From contig CAMCBZ010000002.1 of assembly GCA_945873145.1 (NCBI GenBank), forward strand, positions 62,001-126,000: a DNA stretch of 64,000 nt, given 5' to 3'. Positions 33,945 through 42,771 of the stretch are shown here, piece by piece. Both the position numbers and the translations under genes were made by a program. Source of the stretch: an uncultured Prevotella sp. (GTDB lineage Bacteria; Bacteroidota; Bacteroidia; Bacteroidales; Bacteroidaceae). Under the pieces are notes generated by a model. That model saw nothing but the letters and a program-made list of their open reading frames with translations. It made no database searches and was not told where the DNA came from. How positions within the stretch are numbered: the stretch's first letter is position 1; each line of letters opens with the position of its first letter.

Positions 33945-36900
33945 GTTCATCGATTTCATCATCGCTTTCTCGCTGAAGCGCAAGTATCTCATTCTTGTGG
34001 TCACCCTCGCCGTAGTGGTCATGGGCGTGGTGAGCTTTCGGCAGACACCTATCGACGCCTTCCCCGATGTGACCAATACCAAGGTGACGATCATCACGCA
34101 GTGGCCGGGACGCTCGGCCGAGGAGATTGAGAAGTTTGTCACCATCCCCATCGAGATCGCCATGAACTCAGTGCAGAAGAAGACCGACATACGCTCGACG
34201 ACGCTCTTCGGTCTCTCCGTGGTCACCGTGTGCTTCGACGATCATGTCAATGACGAGTTTGCACGGCAACAAGTCTATAACCTGCTTCACGATGCTGACC
34301 TGCCCGACGGTGTGGAACCCGACGTGCAACCGCTGTCAGGACCGACGGGCGAGATCTATCGCTATACGCTTCGCAGCGACAAGCGGTCGGTGCGTGAGTT
34401 GAAGACGCTGCAGGATTGGGTCATTGAGCGCAAGCTGCGCTCTGTACCCGGCATTGCCGACATCGTCAGCTTCGGCGGTGAGGTGAAGACCTTTGAAGTC
34501 AGCGTCAATCCCAATCAGCTTGCCACGTATGGCGTGAGTTCGCTCGAACTCTATCAAGCCATTGCCAACAGCAATGTCAACGTTGGCGGCGACGTCATCC
34601 AGCGCAGCTCCCAGGCATACGTGGTGCGTGGCATCGGACTTATCAACAACGTAAGGGAGATTGGCGACATCGTCGTGAAGAACATTGGTGGTACTCCTAT
34701 CCTTGTGCGCAACCTGGCTACCGTGCACGAGAGTTGTCAGCCACGTCTCGGTCAGGTGGGACGCGGCAAAGACGATGATGTCGTGGAGGGCATGGTGATC
34801 ATGCGCAAAGGCGAGAACACAGAAGAGGTCATCAAAGCTCTGAAAAGCAAGATCGACGAGATACAGCACGACGACTTGCCCAAGGACGTGAAGATCGTAC
34901 CTTTCTATGATCGTGAGGACCTTGTCAACCTGGCCGTAGGCACGGTGATGCACAATGTCTTAGAGGGTATCATCCTTGTCACCCTCGTGGTACTGCTGTT
35001 CATGAAGGATTGGCGTACGACGGTGATTGTGGCGTCTGTCATCCCGTTGGCACTGCTCTTCGCCTTCATCGCCTTGCATGTCTGTGGCATGAGTGCCAAC
35101 CTGCTCAGTATGGGAGCTATCGACTTCGGTATCATCATCGACGGTGCCGTGGTGATGGTGGAGGCGCTCTTTGTGGCACTCTCGGCTCAGGCGCGCAGCA
35201 TCGGCATGGAGGCTTTCAACCGCCTCAGCCATTTGGGCATGATCCGTCAGACGGCGCGCGGCAAGGCCAAGTCGGTATTCTTTTCCAAACTCATCATCAT
35301 CACGGCGTTGCTGCCTATCTTCACGTTCCAGAAAGTAGAGGGCAAGATGTTCTCGCCCTTAGCCTATACGCTCGGCTTTGCCCTGCTTGGTGCGCTGCTG
35401 TTCACGCTGACGCTGGTGCCGGTGCTGTCGTCGCTGTTGCTGAAGAAGAATGTGCAGGAGAAGAAAAACCGCTTTCTGGACTTTGTCTATCGCTATGCCG
35501 ACGCGGCCTTCGCCTATTGCCATCACCACTGCCGCAAGGTCATCGCCGTGGCACTTGTGGCGATGGTGGCGGGACTGTGCTGTTTCCACCTGCTCGGCTC
35601 CGAGTTCCTGCCTGAGATGAATGAGGGGTCTATCTATGCGCGTGCCACTCTGCCGCAGAGTGTGTCGCTGCCGCAGAGCGTGAAACTCGCCAATGAGTTC
35701 CGCCATATCCTGCTGACCTATCCCGAGGTGAGTCAGGTGATGACACAGACAGGACGGCCCAACGACGGTACCGATGCCACGGGATTCTACAACATCGAGC
35801 TCTTTGTGAAGCTATATCCCGAAAAGGAGTGGAAGACGGGACGCACCAAGGAGCAGGTCGTCGACGACATGAACCGGCGGCTGAGTGTCTATCCGGGTAT
35901 CGACTTCAACTTTTCGCAACCTATCTCCGACAATGTGGAAGAGGCAGTGAGCGGCGTAAAGGGTGCCATCGTGGCAAAGGTCTACGGCAAGGATCTCGCG
36001 CAGAGCGAGAAGCTGGCTTGGCAGGTCTATCACACGATGAAGCCCATCCGTGGCATCACCGACCTGGGTGTGATCCGCAACATGGGACAACCGGAACTGC
36101 AAATCGACATCGACGAGGACCGGCTGGCTCGCTATGGCGTGAAGAAAGACGATGTGCAGAGCATCATCGAGATGGCGATTGGCGGTAAGGCTGCGTCACA
36201 AGTCTATGAGGATGAGCGGAAGTTCAACCTTGTGGTACGCTACGAGGAGCCGTTCCGAGACAATGCGGAGGCCATCGCAAAGATCAAGGTGCCCACAGAG
36301 GACGGCCAGATGATTCCCATCGGTGAGCTGGCACAGATACGCTCCATCACCGGTCCGCTGATCATCTACCGCGAGAACCACAGCCGCTACTGCGCCGTGA
36401 AGTTCAGCGTGCGCGACCGCGATATGGGTTCTGCTGTCGACGAGGCACGGGCAAAAGTGGCAAAGGCAGTGAACTTGCCTGCCGGCTATAAGATTACGTG
36501 GAATGGCGACTTCGAGAATCAGAAGCGAGCCTCAGCCCGTCTGGCGCAGGTAGTCCCCATCAGTGTGCTGCTCATCTTTGTCATCCTCTACATGCTCTTT
36601 GGCAATGCACGCGATGCGGGACTTGTACTCACCAACGTGCCGTTTGCGGCAGTGGGTGGCATCCTCATCCTGCTTATCACGCGCACCAACTTCTCCATCT
36701 CGGCAGGTATAGGCTTCATCTGTCTCTTTGGCATCTGCATTCAGAACGGTGTCATCATGCTCATGGACATCAAGCACTTCCTGCGACACCGCTATGTACT
36801 CCCGGAAGCAGTGACGCGCGGTATGCACTCACGTATTCGCAGTGTGCTGATGACGGCTATGATGGCCACCCTCGGTCTCATGCCGGCAGCGCTGAGCCAT

Positions 36901-37041
36901 GGTATCGGCAGCGAGAGCCAGCGACCCCTGGCCACCGTCATCATCGGCGGACTAATGGGAGCCACGCTCTTCACGCTGTTCATCTTCCCGCTCAACGTCG
37001 AGAGGATATACAGTCATGTCAATATTAAGAAGTTGAGATAA
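33931..37041 (+). CDS. CusA/CzcA-family heavy-metal RND transporter
   Basis: QTPIDAFPDVTNTKVTIITQWPGRSAEEIEKFVTIPIE; 1036 aa; overlaps the adaptor 3' end. Confidence 0.96.
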   Translation: MAMNKFIDFIIAFSLKRKYLILVVTLAVVVMGVVSFRQTPIDAFPDVTNTKVTIITQWPGRSAEEIEKFVTIPIEIAMNSVQKKTDIRSTTLFGLSVVTVCFDDHVNDEFARQQVYNLLHDADLPDGVEPDVQPLSGPTGEIYRYTLRSDKRSVRELKTLQDWVIERKLRSVPGIADIVSFGGEVKTFEVSVNPNQLATYGVSSLELYQAIANSNVNVGGDVIQRSSQAYVVRGIGLINNVREIGDIVVKNIGGTPILVRNLATVHESCQPRLGQVGRGKDDDVVEGMVIMRKGENTEEVIKALKSKIDEIQHDDLPKDVKIVPFYDREDLVNLAVGTVMHNVLEGIILVTLVVLLFMKDWRTTVIVASVIPLALLFAFIALHVCGMSANLLSMGAIDFGIIIDGAVVMVEALFVALSAQARSIGMEAFNRLSHLGMIRQTARGKAKSVFFSKLIIITALLPIFTFQKVEGKMFSPLAYTLGFALLGALLFTLTLVPVLSSLLLKKNVQEKKNRFLDFVYRYADAAFAYCHHHCRKVIAVALVAMVAGLCCFHLLGSEFLPEMNEGSIYARATLPQSVSLPQSVKLANEFRHILLTYPEVSQVMTQTGRPNDGTDATGFYNIELFVKLYPEKEWKTGRTKEQVVDDMNRRLSVYPGIDFNFSQPISDNVEEAVSGVKGAIVAKVYGKDLAQSEKLAWQVYHTMKPIRGITDLGVIRNMGQPELQIDIDEDRLARYGVKKDDVQSIIEMAIGGKAASQVYEDERKFNLVVRYEEPFRDNAEAIAKIKVPTEDGQMIPIGELAQIRSITGPLIIYRENHSRYCAVKFSVRDRDMGSAVDEARAKVAKAVNLPAGYKITWNGDFENQKRASARLAQVVPISVLLIFVILYMLFGNARDAGLVLTNVPFAAVGGILILLITRTNFSISAGIGFICLFGICIQNGVIMLMDIKHFLRHRYVLPEAVTRGMHSRIRSVLMTAMMATLGLMPAALSHGIGSESQRPLATVIIGGLMGATLFTLFIFPLNVERIYSHVNIKKLR

Positions 37042-37107
37042 TTAAAGACTCTCTCAAATCTCTCTGAGAGGGAGAGGACTAGCTACCGAAAGCAACATGA
37101 ATGCTAT

Positions 37108-37518
37108 ATGGAAGAAGTGAAGATGGAAAAAGTGAGAAATATGCACAAGTTCTTTCATGAGACAGATGCCTTGAAGTCTCGGTCAAGATTTCATCGCCCA
37201 GTGCAGTGCATACTGCTTGGTGTGTTTCTGTCCTTATGCTTATGCCTGACCCCAACGACTGCTGTGGCACGCAGCCGCTATACGACCTTAAAAATTCCGG
37301 TCAGCGCCCAGACGGAGCAGAAAAGGAGCATCGATTCATTGGTACGCTCGCTCCATGGTGTGTTTTCCACATCATGGAGTCCCCGTCACCACCTCATCGT
37401 TGTCGTTTACGACCGCACGATGACGAGTCGCCGGCAACTGATGAAGGCTCTCAGCACATTGCTTGCTCAGAGTGAAGACACTCATGAGCATAAAGAATCG
37501 CGTCAGACTTCTGACTAA
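37108..37518 (+). CDS. Small protein with TM/signal segment and possible HMA-like domain lacking CxxC
   Basis: LKIPVSAQTEQKRSIDSLVRSLHGVFSTSWSPRHHLIVVVYDRTMTSRRQLMKALSTL; directly downstream of the RND gene. Confidence 0.5.
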   Translation: MEEVKMEKVRNMHKFFHETDALKSRSRFHRPVQCILLGVFLSLCLCLTPTTAVARSRYTTLKIPVSAQTEQKRSIDSLVRSLHGVFSTSWSPRHHLIVVVYDRTMTSRRQLMKALSTLLAQSEDTHEHKESRQTSD

Positions 37519-37573
37519 ATCGCAACGTGTTATCCCAATTTGTCAATACCTTAATTATATATGATGTGTTTGT

Positions 37574-37613
37574 ATGCCCGGTAGGAATGAATGTCCCTAC
37601 CGGGCATTTTTTT
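37574..37613 (+). terminator. Rho-independent terminator
   Basis: ATGCCCGGTAGG-loop-CCTACCGGGCAT followed by a T run. Confidence 0.95.
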
Positions 37614-37732
37614 GTTTGTTGCTTGATGAAGATCGTGAAGAGGAAACATGCAAATGTTGCATCATGATATTACAAACGTTGCATATTACGTTATAAATGT
37701 CTTCTGATGGAACATCTTTCCAAGGTTTTTTG

Positions 37733-37741
37733 TATCTTTGC
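37733..37741 (+). promoter_or_regulatory. -7 box for HTCS gene
   Basis: TATCTTTGC, 44 nt upstream of ATG. Confidence 0.6.
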
Positions 37742-37784
37742 AATCGTTATCAGCCTCATATATAAGATGCTAAAGACCCAATCT

Positions 37785-40700
37785 ATGATGAGACGTTTTG
37801 CACTGATATGCTTGATTCTGTTCTTCTCAACATGTTTGCCGAAGAGTTCCTCCTTGTTTGCTCTCACCAATACCGAACTGCCGGCGAGAACAGATTTGAA
37901 GTTAGGTGGCGTCTTATATACCGGCAAGCAACTCTCCAGCAGTGCTGTCAAGGCAGTGTGTCAGGACCGCTATGGCTTTGTGTGGATCGGTACCGACTAC
38001 GGACTGAACCGTTTCGACGGATATAGCTTCTCTCTCTATCAGCATCATCGCAACGACAGTTACAGCATCGGCAGCAACGAGATCTGTGCGCTGCTGAGCG
38101 ACAGCCAGGGCAGGTTATGGGTAGGAACAAACAAGAATTTGTCACGCTACGATCTTGCCACCAACAGCTTTGACAACGTACCTTTTCCAAAGAACATTCA
38201 GCCGAGGGTTTCTGATTTGGTGGAAGCGAAGAATGGCGACATCTATATCTCCACATCAGGTTATGGCATCTTTTTGATTCGCAATGGCAGCGACAAAATA
38301 GAAGAAGCGTCACGACTCAACCATCTTATTAAAAACAAGATGTTGGGACGGCTCTGCTTCGACCATCAGGGAAACTTGTGGATGACAGGAAACAACCATG
38401 CCATCTATCGCGTTGCCATGAGACAAGAACGCATCGCAGGGCTGAAATGTTGGAAGCTGCCTCAGGGCGATGCTCTGCAGTTTTTGGTCTGCCATGACGG
38501 AACGGTGTTGCTTGTTTTCAAAAATGCATTGTTAGTGAATCATGGCGACAGCTTTGCAACATCCAGCTATGATATCTCATCGGAAATGTTGCAGGTAGGA
38601 TTGTCGTGTGCAAGAGAGTCACCGTCAGGTCAACTCTATATAGGAACAGAGCGCGGACTTTATCGCGTGCATCATGGTGCGGCGCCGGAATCAGTGAATT
38701 ATGTTCATGACCGCTTTGACCTCCGTTCTGCACCCGTTCATTCCTTGGACTTCGACAGGTATGGCAATCTTTGGGCACGCTGCTTCCGTATCGGACTGCT
38801 GCTACTCAACGACCGTCCGCTTCCTTTTCAGATCTGGTCGTTTACAAACCAAAATCCAGTCTACGACGTAGCTCTGTCTTCTGTTGCGGCTACCGACGAT
38901 GGTGGAATGTGGTGTACAGCCTGGGGCAATGGCCTGTTTCATTTCAATCATTATGGAGTTGTCACTCAACATATTGATGGAATTTCTGACGCGAATCATA
39001 TTTATCACGACCGTGACGGCCATTACTGGGTGGGGCGCAACAGCGGCCTTTATGAGTTGAATCCTCTTACGGGAAGCCTCTCACTTGTCATGAAGTGTGA
39101 CGGATACAAAGGCGAGATGTGTGATGACGGCATGGGCACCATCTTCTTTTCTTTGATGGGGCAGGGTGTGATGAGTTATAACACCCGCACCAAAGCTTCG
39201 CATCTTTACCGGTCTACAGACAAGGGTCCCTTGGGACATCTGTGCAACGACTGGGTCAGCGCCATGGTTGTGGACCGTAATCAGTGTTTGTGGATCGCGA
39301 CGACGAGCGGCGTGAGCTGCCTCGACTTGCGGACAGGCAGTTTCCATCCCTTCGGCTGGAATGTGTTGTTGGTGGATCATGTGATAGTATCTCTCTGTGT
39401 CACTCCCGATGACGACATTGTGATCGGTACAGAGTTGGGACTCTACCTCTACGACCGCCGTTCCCGTCGTGTCAATCTCTTTCCGGGCAGCGGAGTGTTG
39501 CAGGACCAGAAGATTTGCAGTGTGCAAAGTGACACTTGGGGCGACTTGTGGGTCAGCACCCCTGCAGGATTGTGGCAATACGATCATCGCACTCACCGCT
39601 TCATCTCCTATGGTATTGGTTATGGTCAGATCACGGGCGAATATCTTGGCAATGTATCATTCCGCTCCGCCGACGGCATGATCGGCTTCGGCTTTGACGG
39701 TGGTGTGACGGTGTTCTATCCTCAAACGGTGAAGAGAATACAGAACCGACAGGGTAGGGTATGGCTTACCGGTGCCATCATTGACGACCTCTGGCAATTG
39801 CCGAAGGACGGACAGATCGACATGTATCCCCGCAACCACACGCTGACGCTCACCTTCTCGCTCCTCGACTATCGTGATGCGGCTGGTGTGATCTATGAGT
39901 ATCGCATCAAGGGAGGACAGTGGCATGCCAATGCCACGGGCGACAACACGATTCGGTTCAACAGTCTCGGCACGGGCACCTATCCCATTGAGGTGCGTGC
40001 CGTCTATGGTGGACGCCCTATGTCCGGAGTCTGCGCAATCAAGGTTGTGGTGCATGCTCCCTGGTATGCAAGCGTGTGGGCCTACATCGTGTATTTCCTG
40101 CTTCTTTGTCTGTTGGGCTACTATCTCTGGCATCTCTATTGGCACCGCAAGCAGCACCAGTTCGATGAAGTCAAGATGCGGTTCCTCATCAACGCCATGC
40201 ACGACGTGCGCTCGCCGCTGACGATGATTGTCAACCCGCTGCATAACCTGTTGTCGACAGAGACAGACCCCTCAAAGCGTAATCTGCTGCAGGTCATCGA
40301 CCGCAACGCGAAACGTATCAGCCAACTGGTCAATCAGATCCTTGACAAGCGGAAGTTAGACAAAGAGGCCATGCAGATCCATTGCCAGGAGACGAGTCTC
40401 ATCAGACTGATCACCGGCACCTGTAAACTCTATGAATATGAGGCTCAGCAGCGTGGCATTCACTTCGCTTTCGAGCATGACCACGATGTGACGGCATGGA
40501 TCGACCGGATGAACATCGACAAGGTGATAGGCAATCTGCTGAGCAACGCCTTTAAATACACCGATGACGGTGGAGAGATTAAGATTGTCCTGTCGTCAAC
40601 AGACTCTAAGGCCGTCATACAGGTGATGGACAATGGTATCGGTGTAGGCGATGAGGAAAATGCGAAGCATCTCTTCGACCGTTTCAGCCAGGGAGTGAAC

Positions 40701-41705
40701 AACGCCAATCTGAAAATCCAGGGAACCGGCATCGGACTGGATCTCTGCCGCTCTGTCGTGGCCTTGCATCATGGCACGATAGAAGCAACCAATCGTACTG
40801 ACGTGGCGCATGGCGCTTGCTTCACGGTGACGTTGCCACTTGGAAAAGACCATCTCAAGCCTGAGGAGATCATAGAAGGCAAGACAGAAAAAGAGAAAGT
40901 CGTTACGGGTCCGTCGCGTCCCAAGAGCAATGTTCAGGTGATGTTGGTCGACGACGATGAGGAGCTGACGCATTATGTTGCCATGGAGTTGGGCGATGAG
41001 TACCATGTGTCCATTGCCGGCAACGGCCGTGAGGCATTGAAGGAATTGCTGATGATGCCAGCCCGTTACGATATAGTTATCAGTGACGTTTCCATGCCAG
41101 AGATGGACGGCATCACGCTGTTGGAGCGCATCAAGGAGAATCCCCATCTGAGCGCATTGCCAGTCATCCTGCTCTCTTCCAAGAATGCCGTCGATGACCG
41201 TGTCACTGGCTTGCGCCATGGTGCCGACGCTTATCTCTCCAAACCTTTCAACATGGAAGAGCTTCGGCTGACCATCGACAATCTGATCAATACGCTGAGA
41301 CGTGTCAGAGGGAAGGCGACAACAGAACCACAGATTGAAAAGATGATCGGGCAGGAAGAGGTAAAGGGCAACAACGAATTGCTGATGGAGCGGATCATCA
41401 ATTGCATCCATGCCCATCTCTCCGATCCAGAATATAATGTAGAGACATTAGCTGAAGAAATAGGCCTCAGCCGTGCTCAGCTCCATCGCAAGATGAAGGA
41501 GATGACAGGTATAGCCACCGGAAAGTTTATCCGCGACATGCGTATGAAGGAGGCTGTACATCTTCTCGACTTGGGTACCATCAATATCTCGCAGATCGCC
41601 TGCCGTGTAGGCTTCAATGACCAGAACCATTTCTCGCAGGTATTCAAGCGGTATTATGGTGTGTCGCCGAAAGAGTATAGGGAGGGAAAGGAAGCCTTTC
41701 CCTAA
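37785..41705 (+). CDS. Hybrid two-component system regulator (HTCS)
   Basis: Signal peptide; Reg_prop repeats (GFVWIGTDYGLNRFDGYSF..., LWVGTNKNLSRYD); Y_Y_Y-like; TM; HisKA/HATPase; receiver MLVDDDEELTHYV..VISDVSMPEMDGITLLERI; AraC HTH IACRVGFNDQNHFSQVFKRYYGVSPKEYRE. Confidence 0.97.
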   Translation: MMRRFALICLILFFSTCLPKSSSLFALTNTELPARTDLKLGGVLYTGKQLSSSAVKAVCQDRYGFVWIGTDYGLNRFDGYSFSLYQHHRNDSYSIGSNEICALLSDSQGRLWVGTNKNLSRYDLATNSFDNVPFPKNIQPRVSDLVEAKNGDIYISTSGYGIFLIRNGSDKIEEASRLNHLIKNKMLGRLCFDHQGNLWMTGNNHAIYRVAMRQERIAGLKCWKLPQGDALQFLVCHDGTVLLVFKNALLVNHGDSFATSSYDISSEMLQVGLSCARESPSGQLYIGTERGLYRVHHGAAPESVNYVHDRFDLRSAPVHSLDFDRYGNLWARCFRIGLLLLNDRPLPFQIWSFTNQNPVYDVALSSVAATDDGGMWCTAWGNGLFHFNHYGVVTQHIDGISDANHIYHDRDGHYWVGRNSGLYELNPLTGSLSLVMKCDGYKGEMCDDGMGTIFFSLMGQGVMSYNTRTKASHLYRSTDKGPLGHLCNDWVSAMVVDRNQCLWIATTSGVSCLDLRTGSFHPFGWNVLLVDHVIVSLCVTPDDDIVIGTELGLYLYDRRSRRVNLFPGSGVLQDQKICSVQSDTWGDLWVSTPAGLWQYDHRTHRFISYGIGYGQITGEYLGNVSFRSADGMIGFGFDGGVTVFYPQTVKRIQNRQGRVWLTGAIIDDLWQLPKDGQIDMYPRNHTLTLTFSLLDYRDAAGVIYEYRIKGGQWHANATGDNTIRFNSLGTGTYPIEVRAVYGGRPMSGVCAIKVVVHAPWYASVWAYIVYFLLLCLLGYYLWHLYWHRKQHQFDEVKMRFLINAMHDVRSPLTMIVNPLHNLLSTETDPSKRNLLQVIDRNAKRISQLVNQILDKRKLDKEAMQIHCQETSLIRLITGTCKLYEYEAQQRGIHFAFEHDHDVTAWIDRMNIDKVIGNLLSNAFKYTDDGGEIKIVLSSTDSKAVIQVMDNGIGVGDEENAKHLFDRFSQGVNNANLKIQGTGIGLDLCRSVVALHHGTIEATNRTDVAHGACFTVTLPLGKDHLKPEEIIEGKTEKEKVVTGPSRPKSNVQVMLVDDDEELTHYVAMELGDEYHVSIAGNGREALKELLMMPARYDIVISDVSMPEMDGITLLERIKENPHLSALPVILLSSKNAVDDRVTGLRHGADAYLSKPFNMEELRLTIDNLINTLRRVRGKATTEPQIEKMIGQEEVKGNNELLMERIINCIHAHLSDPEYNVETLAEEIGLSRAQLHRKMKEMTGIATGKFIRDMRMKEAVHLLDLGTINISQIACRVGFNDQNHFSQVFKRYYGVSPKEYREGKEAFP

Positions 41706-41761
41706 CCCTCCAGCTCTTCCCTAACCCTCCAGCTCTTCCCTAACCCTCTCCAAGGGGAGAG
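41700..41761 (+). repeat. 19-bp direct repeats (2 full + partial) overlapping the HTCS stop codon, plus a small hairpin
   Basis: CCCTAACCCTCCAGCTCTT at 41700-41718 and 41719-41737, then CCCTAACCCTCTCCaaggGGAGAG. Confidence 0.85.
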
Positions 41762-41806
41762 AATGGCAATACCAGACGGACCTTATCTTTCACACAAATG
41801 GCCAAG

Positions 41807-41861
41807 AATTAACCACGAATTACTCACGAATAATTAATTTATGAGTAATTCGTGGTTAATT
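41807..41861. repeat. Perfect 20-bp inverted repeat
   Basis: AATTAACCACGAATTACTCA-15 nt-TGAGTAATTCGTGGTTAATT. Confidence 0.9.
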
Positions 41862-42044
41862 TATGATGATTCGTGTTTAAAAGAAAAGTCGGTAATATTT
41901 TTACAAAACACTGTTCGGATTCACTCGCAATCTAGAGAGGAGGCGAAGACCTCATCATCTTCGAATCAAAAAAATGCGGGTACATTTCAATGCTTTTTCT
42001 GTTGTCATGTGCACAAAAAGGCACTTTGATGGTGTCACTACGCC

Positions 42045-42160
42045 GAGATGACAAGGTCAGAAAGGCATGATGACATGGTCAGAAAGGCGAGATGACTGCA
42101 TCAGAAAGCCTTTCTGACGAGAAATTCTCTAGAGAATTTTGCGAGAGAAAGCCTTTCTGA
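42045..42160. repeat. Three 22-bp tandem repeats followed by related palindromes
   Basis: GAGATGACAAGGTCAGAAAGGC / ATGATGACATGGTCAGAAAGGC / GAGATGACTGCATCAGAAAGCC; then TCAGAAAGCCTTTCTGA and AAATTCTCTAGAGAATTT palindromes. Confidence 0.85.
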
Positions 42161-42381
42161 TGATAGCAAAAACGGCTTATGTTCGTAGTGTGTTGATTAT
42201 CAGGAAGATGTAAAAATGGCTCTATTTTCGCGAAATTCAGCGCCAAGTAGGTCTTCGTGGAAAAGAATCGATTCTCAGGGCCCGTTTTTTGTCAGTTTAC
42301 ATAACAAAGTTGTGCATTGTCTATGCGCGTCAGTTCACTCACACTAGCGACTGTCATTCATCTGACTATACATCTTATTGT

Positions 42382-42554
42382 AGGAGGTGACGCGTCCCGC
42401 GTCACAACTACCAACGATCTTCGCAAGGAAAATAGCGACGCGAGACGCGTCACAACTACCCACAATTTTTGCGGAGAAAATAGTGGCGCGAGAAGTGTAA
42501 CAACTACCAACGTTCTTCGCAAGGAAAATAGCGACGCGAGACGCGTCGCCTCCT
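42382..42554. repeat. 173-bp element: terminal inverted repeats enclosing three 48-bp tandem repeats plus a partial unit
   Basis: AGGAGGTGACGCGT ... ACGCGTCGCCTCCT ends; units at 42389, 42437, 42485, partial at 42533. Confidence 0.9.
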
Positions 42555-42717
42555 AATGTGTTGTATTTCTGTTCCGTTTGTTGGGTTCTCACTATTCTTT
42601 TTCTTTCATGTAACATTCGGATGTTACATCTCATATAATTGTCTGATTTTACACATAGTGCAACAAACGTCAATGTCTGTTGCAACATATTATACGTTTC
42701 ATCTACTACGTATTGAT

Positions 42718-42725
42718 TAATTTTG
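42718..42725 (+). promoter_or_regulatory. -7-like box for the SusC gene
   Basis: TAATTTTG about 50 nt upstream of ATG. Confidence 0.45.
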
Positions 42726-42771
42726 TGCCGGAAAAGCTAAAATTAACATAATCAATCTAATCGTAGACCAA

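Noticed and set aside
42389-42540. CRISPR-like periodic repeats
   Set aside because: The 48-bp units are contiguous with no unique spacers and no cas genes nearby; they are tandem repeats.
42317-42556. 79-aa ORF across the tandem-repeat element as a real protein
   Set aside because: Open only because the repeat unit is a multiple of three; both strands are open and there is no credible start or upstream promoter.
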